Positions 1 to 7,150 are shown, counted from the first letter of the stretch. The stretch is 8,734 nucleotides of DNA from Thermodesulfobacteriota bacterium (GCA_039028315.1 JBCCIH010000098.1:1-8734), one strand, 5' to 3'. Translations and numbers: made by a program. The notes: generated from the sequence alone by a model not told the origin.

Positions 1-28
1 AAATTGTACCAAATGAGTTGCCAGGCAT
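1..28 (-). CDS. aroC: Chorismate synthase, N-terminal fragment (cut by window edge)
   Basis: Reading leftward from an ATG at 28..26, the nine complete codons give MPGNSFGTI. This closely matches the highly conserved N-terminus of chorismate synthase (M-x-G-N-[ST]-x-G, usually followed by a region ending TTFGESHG). That enzyme converts 5-enolpyruvylshikimate-3-phosphate to chorismate in the shikimate pathway. Only 28 bases are visible, so the call rests on one short motif. It lies 41 bases downstream of the epimerase gene on the same strand, so the two could be co-transcribed. I see no strong Shine-Dalgarno sequence before this ATG. A chance match is possible, but the motif and its placement directly behind a gene on the same strand make it believable. 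Confidence 0.6.
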
Positions 29-69
29 AGCAAGATTTTATATGAAATGGAAAACGTTGCAAATTTTAG

Positions 70-1059
70 CTATTTTTCCAAATATCCGTTATCCCTAAAC
101 CAGGTAATAGTGTTGTTAATACTTTCTTGAATATCTGAAGGAGCATAGCCTAATTCTCTTTTTGCCTTAGAGCTGTCAAAATGCCATCTGTATTTGGATA
201 GTTTTACTGAATCTACATCCATTGTAGAGTAGTTAGGAAAGCTCATTCCTAGGATTCTTTCTACAAAATATCCAGAAGCGAGAGCCATGAAATAGGGAAT
301 TTTCATTTTAGGCTTAGGAACTCCTGTGATTTCTTCAAGCAATGTAAATAGCTCAAGAAGAGTGAAATTCTCATTGCCTAAAATATATCTTTCTCCAGGC
401 CGTCCTTTTTCTACTGCCAGAAGATGGCCATCAGCAACATCTTCAACATCGACCATATTGAGGGTGCCGTCCATGTAGCCCGGGTATTTCTTTTTATAAA
501 ACCATAGGATAAATGCCGTACTTGATAAATATATATCTCCAGGCCCGATCACGGTTGCAGGGTTTACCACTACAACGGGCAGACCTTTGTCATTAAACTC
601 AAGAGCTATACTTTCAGCCTTCCTTTTTGTATCCAGATACTTTACTCCCAAAAAGTCGAGCTGATAGGGTGTATCTTCATTAGCTACTCCGCCGTTTAGG
701 TCAACCCCTATAGCAGCAATACTGCTTGTATGAACCACTTTTGAAACGCCGGCTTTAAGAGCCTGCTCCATAACATTTTTAGTTCCCTGAACATTTACTG
801 CTTCCATCTTCTCATAGTCCTCTTTTCTAAAAGAAGCAACACCCGCGGTGTGGTAAACAGTGTCACAGTCTTTAACTGCAGCAGCTACAGAATCAAGATC
901 TAGCACATCGCCGTAGACCCTTTCGACATCGATGTCATCGATATTTGAGGTACGGCTTGATTCTCTAAGCAGCACTTTTACATGCTCGCCTCTATCTACT
1001 AACTTCTTTGCAATATGAGATCCAATAAAACCTGTTGCTCCAGTAACTAGAGCTGCCAT
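70..1059 (-). CDS. NAD(P)-dependent epimerase/reductase, extended SDR, HpnA/DFR-like
   Basis: This 329-residue protein belongs to the extended short-chain dehydrogenase family. The nucleotide-binding fingerprint TGATGFIG is at residues 6-13. A D-x-x-D segment (GDVLDLDS) is at about 50-57, and HTAGVA at 70-75 lies near the cofactor. The catalytic set is the Ser pair in HTSSIAAIG (110-118), Tyr141 and Lys145 in YLDTK. The later segments NPATVIGPGD (166-175), NMVDVEDVADGHLLA (201-215) and GERYILG (222-228) resemble hopanoid-associated HpnA and dihydroflavonol-4-reductase-like proteins. The substrate is probably a nucleotide sugar or a hydroxy-ketone; the sequence does not settle which. No signal peptide is visible, so it should be cytoplasmic. 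The start is well supported by GGAGGA (TCCTCC on the plus strand, 1066-1071) six bases before the ATG. No other hopanoid genes are in view, so I give no gene symbol. Confidence 0.88.
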   Translation of the reverse strand: MAALVTGATGFIGSHIAKKLVDRGEHVKVLLRESSRTSNIDDIDVERVYGDVLDLDSVAAAVKDCDTVYHTAGVASFRKEDYEKMEAVNVQGTKNVMEQALKAGVSKVVHTSSIAAIGVDLNGGVANEDTPYQLDFLGVKYLDTKRKAESIALEFNDKGLPVVVVNPATVIGPGDIYLSSTAFILWFYKKKYPGYMDGTLNMVDVEDVADGHLLAVEKGRPGERYILGNENFTLLELFTLLEEITGVPKPKMKIPYFMALASGYFVERILGMSFPNYSTMDVDSVKLSKYRWHFDSSKAKRELGYAPSDIQESINNTITWFRDNGYLEK

Positions 1060-1193
1060 ATAAATTCCTCCATTTAAAAAATAAGAACACTCAATAAATT
1101 ACATAAATCTAAAAAACTTACTATTTATTTCAAATAATTATCCCTGGGCCATTGTGTTCGAATTTTATCAATGTATATTTTTTAAGGCAAACC
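1060..1193. promoter_or_regulatory. Divergent AT-rich intergenic region, probable promoters both ways
   Basis: This gap separates the leftward epimerase gene from the rightward unknown gene, so it should hold a promoter for each. It is very AT-rich with runs of A and T. I could not find a convincing -35/-10 pair with proper spacing in either direction. TTGTGT at 1152-1157 and TATATT at 1174-1179 are 16 bases apart, but transcription would then start inside the Shine-Dalgarno sequence of the unknown gene, which is unlikely. The call rests on gene orientation only. Confidence 0.35.
1184..1187 (+). promoter_or_regulatory. Ribosome binding site that decides the start at 1194
   Basis: AAGG lies six bases before the ATG at 1194. 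The same frame is open further upstream to a TTG at 1152, but that codon has no purine-rich element at a suitable distance. The ATG at 1194 is therefore preferred. Confidence 0.55.
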
Positions 1194-1847
1194 ATGAGCG
1201 AAACTCCGATGCAGTTAGAAGAATTACTAAGGGACAGACAGTTCGATGAGGGCGAGAAAAGGCTTAAAAAAGCCTTAGAAATAGCCCAAAGAGAATGGGA
1301 AAATGTTAGGTCCTCTCTTAAGCTTGCGGGTGATATTGGAGAGTTTAACAAAGAAGACTTCATGATCGGCGTAATTGAAGAAGACGTCATTATAAGAGAG
1401 CCGGAACTAAGCCCGACTAAATCTGTCTCAGTGTACTCACCAACTTTCTACCCGATGTACTTTGTTCAAAATTTACTCACCATGGATGAAAAACTTTCCA
1501 AAGAAGGCTACAAAACAATTGAGGCTCTTTATGTTTTTGTTGAGCTTGCCACTAAGGCCTCTGAGCGTTTAGGGCTGACAGGGTCATTCTCAATGTGTTT
1601 TGGCGCAGGTTATGGTAGCGCAAGAACTGGATGGATTGCTGAGAAGGGCTATCCTCTTGAGCGTGAACTATTTGTAAAAATGTTTTTTAAAAATAGATCT
1701 ACTACCTACGACTGGGATTTTTACTGGGCTTCCGTAAGAGAGAATTTATCCCAGATTTTCTCCAAGTTTGAGTCCTGGCAGAATGATGAGGATCTATATA
1801 AGAAAGAAGTTAAATCTCAGGCTGTTACAAAACCAATGCTTGTTTAG
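1194..1847 (+). CDS. Conserved-looking protein of unknown function (217 aa)
   Basis: I do not recognise this protein. From the ATG at 1194 it has 217 residues; a TTG at 1152 would add 14. The N-terminal part, about residues 7-45, is highly charged and probably alpha-helical, with acidic and basic residues alternating and no hydrophobic leader. A mid-region with many Tyr, Phe and Pro residues (about 79-92, VYSPTFYPMYF) is followed by another helix. Next comes a glycine-rich stretch with a single Cys (GLTGSFSMCFGAGYGSARTG, 127-146). After it is an aromatic patch, TYDWDFYWASVRENL (171-185), and a charged tail. No transmembrane segment, zinc site or nucleotide-binding motif is evident, so it is probably a soluble cytoplasmic protein. 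It stands alone, divergent from the epimerase gene and convergent with dnaB 15 bases away. Its codon use looks like that of its neighbours and the frame is clean, so I take it as a real gene. Confidence 0.75.
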   Translation: MSETPMQLEELLRDRQFDEGEKRLKKALEIAQREWENVRSSLKLAGDIGEFNKEDFMIGVIEEDVIIREPELSPTKSVSVYSPTFYPMYFVQNLLTMDEKLSKEGYKTIEALYVFVELATKASERLGLTGSFSMCFGAGYGSARTGWIAEKGYPLERELFVKMFFKNRSTTYDWDFYWASVRENLSQIFSKFESWQNDEDLYKKEVKSQAVTKPMLV

Positions 1848-1860
1848 TTTCTAATAAGCA
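1837..1860. terminator. Possible bidirectional stem-loop between convergent genes
   Basis: TGCTTGTT pairs with AATAAGCA (one G-U pair). Beyond a one-base bulge the stem extends by AG/CT around a TTT loop. It covers the stop codon of the unknown gene and ends three bases before the dnaB stop. The position suits a shared terminator. However, neither strand has a following T-run, the stem is AT-rich and the loop is short, so it may have no role. Confidence 0.25.
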
Positions 1861-1862
1861 GA

Positions 1863-3215
1863 TTATTCAAAATCTTCATAATCAGGCGCTAAGTTTTCAA
1901 AACTAGGGACGCCTCTTTTTTCTAAGAATGCTAGCTTAACACTTCCTGTTGGACCGTTTCTTTGTTTCCCGATTATTAATTCTGCAATGCCGTCCTTTTC
2001 TTCGGGATCTTTTCTGTATACATCAGCGCGGTGAATAAACATTACAAGGTCAGCGTCCTGCTCAATTGCACCTGACTCACGAAGATCCGCTAGTTGGGGC
2101 CTGCGGTCTGAGCGGGTCTCGGTTTGACGGCTTAGCTGAGAGATTGCAATTACCGGAATTGAAAGCTCCTTGGCAAGTGCTTTAAGTGATCCTGAGATCT
2201 CTGCTATCTCACGTTCTCTGGACTCGACCCTTCGGCTTCCCCGCATGAGTTGAAGATAATCTACAATAATAAGATCAAGCCCTTTGTCTCTTTGCTGGCG
2301 CCGCGCTTTTGCGCGGATTTCTAACACACTAATAGCTGGTGTGTCGTCTATGTAAATCTTAGACTGACCAAGCTCGTCTGCTGCCTGGACCAATCGTTCT
2401 AGGTCCTCATCTTTTATATAGCCGCTTCGTATGCTTGAGTAATTTACTTTGGATTTATTAGAGAGCATTCTGAGCATTAGCTGTTCTTTGGTCATCTCTA
2501 GTGAGAAAATTCCTATTGCCATGCCGTGCTCTAGCGCAGCATGAGCCGCTATATTAAGGGAAAGAGAGGTCTTTCCCAGTCCAGGTCGTGCCGCAACAAT
2601 TATTAAATCAGCAGGCTGAAGACCTGATGTCATATAATCTAATTTTTCAAAACCCGTTGGGATTCCCGTGATGAGCTCTTTTCTTGCATGGAGCTCCTCT
2701 ATAAGCTCAAGAGCTTTATTTGCAAGGTACCTTGAGTCATAGAAGCTGGGCTTAATTTTGTTCTGCGATATGTCCAGTATTGTGTGCTCTGCGCGGTCAA
2801 TAAACTCATCAAGGTCAACATTCTCGTCGTTTCCTCTGTGGGCAATATCGGTTGCGGCCATAACGAGATTTCTGACAATGGACTTTTCTTTAACAAGCTT
2901 CGCATAGTAGTCTACGTTCTCGGTTGTTGGCACTAGCTCAGTTAGATATGTGAGATAGCTGCTCTCTCCTACTTCTTCGAGCAAATTCCCGTTTGATTTT
3001 AAATGGTCAAATAGTGTTAGAAGGTCAATTGGTTTGTTATCGCGGTCAAGATCGATCATTGCTAAAAAGATCTTTCTATGAGCATCTTTATAAAAGTCTT
3101 CCGGGATCAGGACCTCTAGTACCTGATTTATGACATTGCTCTCTAAAAGTATTGCTCCCAGCACCGCCTGTTCGGCCTCGATATTTTGCGGGAGCGGTCT
3201 TGTTAACATCTCCAT
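1863..3215 (-). CDS. dnaB: Replicative DNA helicase DnaB
   Basis: This is the hexameric 5'-3' helicase that unwinds DNA at the replication fork and works with primase. At 450 residues it has the usual family length. The N-terminal primase-interacting domain begins with PLPQNIEAEQAVLGAILL (about 7-24) and runs to about 150. The RecA-like ATPase domain follows a linker and starts near TGIPTGFEKLDYMTSGL (183-199). Walker A is ARPGLGKTS (209-217, Lys215, Thr216), the catalytic Glu lies in FSLEM (Glu240), and Walker B is LDLIIVDYLQL (313-323, Asp319). SQLSRQTE (359-366), DLRESGAIEQDAD (377-389) and GKQRNGPTG (416-424, likely arginine finger Arg419) are all intact. No intein is present. A second ATG two codons in is also possible; neither has a strong ribosome site. 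It is probably the last gene of the leftward nuoE-glycerate kinase-dnaB run, 70 bases after the kinase. The rplI/rpsR neighbours often found beside dnaB are absent. Confidence 0.97.
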   Translation of the reverse strand: MEMLTRPLPQNIEAEQAVLGAILLESNVINQVLEVLIPEDFYKDAHRKIFLAMIDLDRDNKPIDLLTLFDHLKSNGNLLEEVGESSYLTYLTELVPTTENVDYYAKLVKEKSIVRNLVMAATDIAHRGNDENVDLDEFIDRAEHTILDISQNKIKPSFYDSRYLANKALELIEELHARKELITGIPTGFEKLDYMTSGLQPADLIIVAARPGLGKTSLSLNIAAHAALEHGMAIGIFSLEMTKEQLMLRMLSNKSKVNYSSIRSGYIKDEDLERLVQAADELGQSKIYIDDTPAISVLEIRAKARRQQRDKGLDLIIVDYLQLMRGSRRVESREREIAEISGSLKALAKELSIPVIAISQLSRQTETRSDRRPQLADLRESGAIEQDADLVMFIHRADVYRKDPEEKDGIAELIIGKQRNGPTGSVKLAFLEKRGVPSFENLAPDYEDFE

Positions 3216-3285
3216 AGCTCTATTTTAAAACACAAACCCTTTTATATTCAATATTTAAATTACCCCTTGGGAAGATTAAATACTA

Positions 3286-4611
3286 CTACTCAACAATTAC
3301 AATACCTATATCCATTACGTTTGTGCCTGTTGGGCCGGTGATAACCAAATCGCCAAGCTTCTCAAAAAAATCATATGAGTTGTTTTGTGCAAGGTGCTCT
3401 CTTGCGCTTACGCCCATTTCCCTGGCGCTTAATCTGCTTTGGCCATCGCATATCGCGCCTGCTGCATCAATTGGCCCGTCAATCCCGTCAGTATCACAAA
3501 ATAGCCCGACTATATCGTGTCCGATAATTTCCATGCAAAATGATAGAGCTGTCTCTGTGCTTCTTCCGCCCTTGCCCATGCTGTGAACACTAACGGTTGT
3601 CTCACCGCCAAAAATTATGCAGCTTGGTTTTTTTACTGGAATGTCCGATCTCTCCGCATCAAATGCAATTCCTGCTATTACTTTGGCTACCTCCTTTGCC
3701 TCACCGCTTATCTGAGAGGTGAGCATAAGAGTGTTATAGCCAAGCTCGGCTGCTTTCTTCTGAGCTTCCATAAGAGACTTAATATTGCTTCCAACTATCA
3801 ATGTCTGAACCTGATCAGGGTCAAACGCGCCCTCTTTTAGAGTCTCGGGGTGCTCCCCATTTCTCCCATCCTCAAGGTGCACAACAACTTGTGGAGGAAG
3901 CTTGTGCTCTAAATCAAGAGCATCGATAACTTTCCATGCATCTTCATAAGTTGTTGAATCAGGAACCGTAGGACCTGATGCTATCGCATCTACTTTGTCG
4001 CTAACAACATTGGACAATATAAGTGTCACTACCCTTGCCGGCAGGGCTTTTTTTAAAAGTCCTCCGCCTTTGATCTGAGATATGTGTTTTCTTACTGCAT
4101 TAAGTCCATTTTTATCGACACCGCTGGCCAGAAGAGTCTCAGTGGCTTTTCTCATATCGTCCAAACTGAGCCCAGGAGAAGGCATAGAAAGTACTGCGCT
4201 TCCGCCGCCTGAGATTAGAAAGATGACAAGGTCTTTTTCACCCGCGGTTCCTAGGATTGACATAACTTCATTAGCAGCGCTCACGCTTCTATCGTCAGGC
4301 ACCGGGTGTCCGCAGAGCCTAAAGTCTAATTTTTCAAATTTTTTATCGGGAACAGAGTTTGAAACAACTAATCCACCCGAAAGTCTATCCCCAAGTACTT
4401 GCTCTACTCCCTCGGCCATTGCTGATGCTGCTTTGCCAAAGGCAATTGTGTATATAGCTTCGAACTCTTTTAAGTCGTATGTATTGGAATCTACTGTTAG
4501 CTGATCATCTTCAAGACTAAGATAGTCTAATACGCATTTTTTAGGGTTTGCTGCATCTACTGCTTCTTTGAATATCTCAAAAGCATTATTTCTAGTTTTT
4601 TCTATATCCAT
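3286..4611 (-). CDS. Glycerate 2-kinase, MOFRL family (GckA/TtuD type)
   Basis: This is an ATP-dependent kinase expected to make 2-phosphoglycerate from D-glycerate, feeding glycerate from the serine cycle, glyoxylate or tartrate routes into glycolysis. From the ATG at 4611 it has 441 residues, typical of the class. The N-terminal domain shows AFGKAASAM with the conserved Lys60, SGGGSAVLSMP (134-144), KHISQIKGGGL (175-185) and SDKVDAIASGPTVPD (204-218). The C-terminal MOFRL domain shows GGETTV (335-340), GGRSTETALS (from 348, Arg350 and Glu353), DTDGIDGPIDAAGA (373-386) and TGPTGTNVMDI (425-435). The usual GGRNQE is GGRSTE here, keeping Arg and Glu. A TTG two codons upstream (4617) could also start the protein; I prefer the ATG, although no clear Shine-Dalgarno precedes either. 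It lies 36 bases behind nuoE and 70 before dnaB on the same strand, so co-transcription is likely. The family call is firm; the exact substrate is inferred. Confidence 0.92.
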   Translation of the reverse strand: MDIEKTRNNAFEIFKEAVDAANPKKCVLDYLSLEDDQLTVDSNTYDLKEFEAIYTIAFGKAASAMAEGVEQVLGDRLSGGLVVSNSVPDKKFEKLDFRLCGHPVPDDRSVSAANEVMSILGTAGEKDLVIFLISGGGSAVLSMPSPGLSLDDMRKATETLLASGVDKNGLNAVRKHISQIKGGGLLKKALPARVVTLILSNVVSDKVDAIASGPTVPDSTTYEDAWKVIDALDLEHKLPPQVVVHLEDGRNGEHPETLKEGAFDPDQVQTLIVGSNIKSLMEAQKKAAELGYNTLMLTSQISGEAKEVAKVIAGIAFDAERSDIPVKKPSCIIFGGETTVSVHSMGKGGRSTETALSFCMEIIGHDIVGLFCDTDGIDGPIDAAGAICDGQSRLSAREMGVSAREHLAQNNSYDFFEKLGDLVITGPTGTNVMDIGIVIVE

Positions 4612-4647
4612 TGTCAAAGTAAGACATATTTATTTCAAAAAGCCTAA

Positions 4648-5121
4648 TTATTCTTCTCCAAGCTCTTTTATAACCTGATCTACTCTTTCTCTAGTTAGGT
4701 TCTCTTCAAGCTTATTATCAACCAGCATCACAGGAGCCGTCCCGCATGACGCAAGGCACTCAGCTTCCATAAGTGTGATTTTGCCATCTGCAGTAGTTTC
4801 ACCAGTTTTAACGCCGAGCTTATCACACATATAATGCTCTATGTGCTCAGCTCCCCTTAGCGCACATGATAGTGTTCTGCATACCCAGACCACGTGCTTT
4901 CCGGCAGGCTCAGTGAAGAACATAGTGTAGAAAGTTGCTACATTTTGAACACTAGAAGGGCTAATCTCGAGTAATTTAGCTGCCTCTTCCATAGATTCCG
5001 CTGATAAGTATTGATACTCGTTCTGTATTTCCCTTAATACTGCAATTAAGGCTGATTGCTTGTTCTCATGTTTAGAAATTATGGTGTTTAGTCGTTTATT
5101 TAGCGATTCAGAAAAGGGCAT
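4648..5121 (-). CDS. nuoE: NADH-quinone oxidoreductase subunit E (thioredoxin-like 2Fe-2S)
   Basis: This is the 24-kDa-type subunit of the NADH-oxidising arm of complex I, or of a related NAD-dependent hydrogenase or formate dehydrogenase. It carries the N1a-type [2Fe-2S] cluster. At 157 residues it has the usual length for bacterial NuoE. The N-terminal helical part contains SVQNVATFYTMFF (57-69), a family signature. The cluster ligands are visible as CRTLSC (Cys81 and Cys86) and CLASC (Cys122 and Cys126), the standard C-x4-C and C-x3-C arrangement. No leader or membrane segment is present; it should sit on the cytoplasmic side of the complex. The start has GGAG (plus-strand 5130-5133) eight bases upstream. 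It heads the leftward run, with a glycerate kinase rather than nuoF next to it, so the partner subunit must be encoded elsewhere. HndA- or FdsG-type roles cannot be excluded. Confidence 0.92.
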   Translation of the reverse strand: MPFSESLNKRLNTIISKHENKQSALIAVLREIQNEYQYLSAESMEEAAKLLEISPSSVQNVATFYTMFFTEPAGKHVVWVCRTLSCALRGAEHIEHYMCDKLGVKTGETTADGKITLMEAECLASCGTAPVMLVDNKLEENLTRERVDQVIKELGEE

Positions 5122-5295
5122 CTAGTATTCTCCAAATTTAGTTCCGATAAGCTTACATGACCTAAATGTTAACTCAAGATACTTAGTTTTATGACAGAGT
5201 TCTATTTATACTCTTTTTTATTAGCTATAATTTATTCATAATTTTATTTTCTGACCCTACTACGGTCTGACTATTTAATAATTAAGGGGAATTAT
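5122..5295. promoter_or_regulatory. Divergent intergenic region between nuoE and the TerB-like gene
   Basis: This 174-base AT-rich gap lies between a leftward and a rightward gene and should contain promoters for both. A perfect -10 consensus, TATAAT, is at 5226-5231 on the plus strand. No good -35 lies 16-18 bases before it; ATGACA at 5191-5196 is too far away. TCTGAC occurs twice (5250-5255 and 5266-5271), 16 bases apart, which could be chance or a weak operator. Confidence 0.4.
5226..5231 (+). promoter_or_regulatory. Candidate -10 element for the TerB-like gene
   Basis: TATAAT matches the sigma-70 -10 consensus exactly and would give a leader of about 58 bases before the ATG at 5296. The -35 region at the right distance (about TATTTA) is poor. 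In such AT-rich DNA a chance match is quite possible. Confidence 0.3.
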
Positions 5296-5751
5296 ATGCT
5301 AGGAGTAATAAAGAACATATTAGATGGCTCAAATAAAGCGCAAAGTCCAGAGGAAAAACAGCAAAAGATAAAAATTGCTACATGTGCTATTTTGCTTGAG
5401 GCGGCCACAGCGGACTCTAATTTTTCTTCAGAAGAACAAACAAAGATCATTGAAATTTTAAAAACGAGATTTCAGATGAATGATGAATCCGTGAAGGAGC
5501 TCATAGATAAATCGCAGTCAGAGATAAAAGAAGCGACAGATATGTGGTACTTCACTAATATGATTAATCAGAATCTTGATAATGAAGAAAAGTATGAGCT
5601 TATGCAAGAAGTATGGGAGGTCATATATTCTGACGGCACCCTTGATAAGTTTGAGAATTACATAGCTCACAAACTTTTAAGTATGCTGAACCTTGACCAC
5701 TCAAGGTTTATAGAGCTAAAAATGAAAGTGAAAAATGAAGTAAGTGCTTAG
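5296..5751 (+). CDS. TerB-like tellurite-resistance-family protein
   Basis: This 151-residue all-helical protein resembles the TerB/COG4103 family, whose members carry an acidic metal-binding site. The biochemical role of these small stand-alone versions is unknown. The two family half-motifs are visible. The first is EAATADSNFSSEEQ (35-48), where an Asp and a downstream Glu follow an Ala-rich helix. The second is VIYSDGTLDKFENYIAHKLL (109-128), an acidic D-G turn followed by a Glu seven residues after the Asp. Each is followed by a helix and a leucine-rich turn (for example MLNLDHSRF, 130-138), so the two halves look like a loose internal duplication. It has no signal peptide or membrane segment. 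The start is backed by AGGGGA (5285-5290) five bases before the ATG. No other ter genes are near, so tellurite resistance is unlikely. It lies 86 bases before the thiolase gene on the same strand and may be transcribed with it. Confidence 0.8.
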   Translation: MLGVIKNILDGSNKAQSPEEKQQKIKIATCAILLEAATADSNFSSEEQTKIIEILKTRFQMNDESVKELIDKSQSEIKEATDMWYFTNMINQNLDNEEKYELMQEVWEVIYSDGTLDKFENYIAHKLLSMLNLDHSRFIELKMKVKNEVSA

Positions 5752-5827
5752 TCGTATGTAATCTTGCGTTTTAGCTTTACAATTTATATAGAACTATCTC
5801 TTTGTTGTTAAAGTCCATAATTATATT

Positions 5828-5831
5828 GGAG
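5828..5831 (+). promoter_or_regulatory. Ribosome binding site supporting a GTG start at 5838
   Basis: GGAG lies six bases before the GTG at 5838. No ATG near the family's usual N-terminus is available in this frame, so this element settles the start. Confidence 0.6.
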
Positions 5832-5837
5832 TAATTA

Positions 5838-7136
5838 GTGATTCAAGCTAGCGGTGAGAAAAGAGTTGCAATTGTTCAAGGACTAAGAACGCCGTTTATT
5901 AAAACTGGGACACTATTTAAAGAGCTTTCCTCTTTAGAGCTCGGAAAAATAGTAACTGTAGAGTTGCTAAATAGAACTGAGATTGATCTCAAGGATATAG
6001 ACAAAGTAATTTTCGGTACTGTTCTTCCATCGATTAAGACTTCAAATCTTGCAAGAGAGATCGCTCTGGGCTCAGGCGTGCCTCCGAGCGCTCCGGCGTT
6101 TACTGCCACAAGTGCCTGCGCGTCAGCAACCCAGGCTTTTACAAACGCTGTAGAGAGCATTTTAGCCGGCGACTCTGAAGTAGTAATCTGCGGCGGGGTA
6201 GAATCAATCTCTGACTTTCCTGTACTTTTTTCAAAAAAGTTTAAAAGCATGCTCTTTGATTCATCAAAGGGCAAAAACATAATACAAAAAGCAAAACCAT
6301 TTTTGAAAATGGGTGTAGGAGACATTGCCCCGGATGTTCCGGCAATCGCTGAGCGTTCAACTGGTCTCACAATGGGTGAATCCGCTGAGATAATGGCCCG
6401 GCAAAATCAGATCTCAAGAATAGATCAGGATGAATTTGCCCTTAGAAGTCACACTCTTGCATCAAAAGCACAAGCTGAGGAGATATTCAGAAAAGAAATT
6501 ATAAAAACTTTCGTGCCTCCAGATTTTGATGACCTAATAGCTACTGACAACACGGTTAGAAATGAGCTGACTATTGAAGACTTGACCGTACTCAAGCCAG
6601 CCTTTGACAAGGAATACGGCACAGTAACTTCAGGTAACTCAGCCCCTCTTTCTGACGGGGCCTGTGCAATTTTGTTGATGACAGAGCAAAGGGCAAAAGC
6701 CCTTGGATATAAGCCGCTGGGCTATGTGCGTTCCTATGCATACTCTGCGGTCGATCCTAAAGACCAACTTCTAATGGGCCCTTCGTACTCAACTCCCGTT
6801 TGTTTGGATAAGGCCGGACTTGGACTTAAAGATATGGACCTTATCGAAATACATGAGGCTTTTTCCGCGCAAGTGCTCTCAAATCTAAATGCATTTTCAT
6901 CACGCATTTTTGCAGAGGAAAAACTCTCAAGACCTAAGTCGCTTGGAGAGGTTGATATGGAAAAAGTAAATGTCACCGGGGGATCAATCGCGGTAGGTCA
7001 CCCGTTCGGAGCAACAGGAGGAAGAATCATTCTTACGCTTCTACATGCTCTTCAAAGGCGTCAAGCAAATTTCGGGCTTGCCACTTTATGCGCCGCCGGA
7101 GGGCTTGGAGCTTCAATTGTTTTAGAGAGAGAATAA
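5838..7136 (+). CDS. fadI: Acetyl-CoA acyltransferase (3-ketoacyl-CoA thiolase), FadI type
   Basis: This thiolase performs the last step of fatty-acid beta-oxidation, cleaving 3-ketoacyl-CoA with CoA to acetyl-CoA and a shortened acyl-CoA. The 432 residues from a GTG start fit the FadI/trifunctional-protein beta-subunit class. VAIVQGLRTPF (10-20) is the family N-terminus. The nucleophile Cys94 sits in ATSACASATQA (90-100). HEAFSAQ (339-345) carries one active-site His, GGSIAVGHPFGATGGR (381-396) carries His388, and LCAAGGLGAS (417-426) carries the second Cys, Cys418. The long insertion around 131-175, ending in PAIAERSTGLTMGESAE (168-184), matches FadI and mitochondrial beta subunits rather than short biosynthetic thiolases. 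It looks catalytically complete. The FadJ-type gene begins 14 bases after its stop, so the two are probably co-translated and their products form a complex. This order (fadI then fadJ) is the one known from Escherichia coli. Confidence 0.95.
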   Translation: MIQASGEKRVAIVQGLRTPFIKTGTLFKELSSLELGKIVTVELLNRTEIDLKDIDKVIFGTVLPSIKTSNLAREIALGSGVPPSAPAFTATSACASATQAFTNAVESILAGDSEVVICGGVESISDFPVLFSKKFKSMLFDSSKGKNIIQKAKPFLKMGVGDIAPDVPAIAERSTGLTMGESAEIMARQNQISRIDQDEFALRSHTLASKAQAEEIFRKEIIKTFVPPDFDDLIATDNTVRNELTIEDLTVLKPAFDKEYGTVTSGNSAPLSDGACAILLMTEQRAKALGYKPLGYVRSYAYSAVDPKDQLLMGPSYSTPVCLDKAGLGLKDMDLIEIHEAFSAQVLSNLNAFSSRIFAEEKLSRPKSLGEVDMEKVNVTGGSIAVGHPFGATGGRIILTLLHALQRRQANFGLATLCAAGGLGASIVLERE

Positions 7137-7150
7137 ATAATCAGGTGAAC

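Noticed and set aside
1152..1193. TTG start at 1152 for the unknown protein
   Set aside because: There is no ribosome site before it. The ATG at 1194 has AAGG at good spacing, and the extra 14 residues look like translated leader.
1130..1390. Open frame on the minus strand opposite the start of the unknown gene
   Set aside because: It is Ser/Leu-rich antisense composition typical of a shadow frame. The plus-strand gene has a better ribosome site, and the frame runs across the intergenic region.
3244..3254. ATATT-C-AATAT inverted repeat between the kinase gene and dnaB
   Set aside because: It is very short and AT-only in AT-rich DNA, so chance explains it.
3323..4504. Several plus-strand open frames antisense to the glycerate kinase gene
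   Set aside because: The kinase motifs lie on the minus strand in one intact frame. The antisense products show no recognisable domain and are rich in Ser, Pro and Leu.
5764..5792. TTGCGT and TATAGA, 17 bases apart, as a promoter for the thiolase gene
   Set aside because: Both hexamers match the consensus poorly and the gene may be read from the TerB-like gene upstream.
5876..6370. 164-codon minus-strand open frame opposite the thiolase
   Set aside because: It is antisense to the clearly conserved N-terminal half of the thiolase, including the nucleophile Cys region. No domain or ribosome site supports it.
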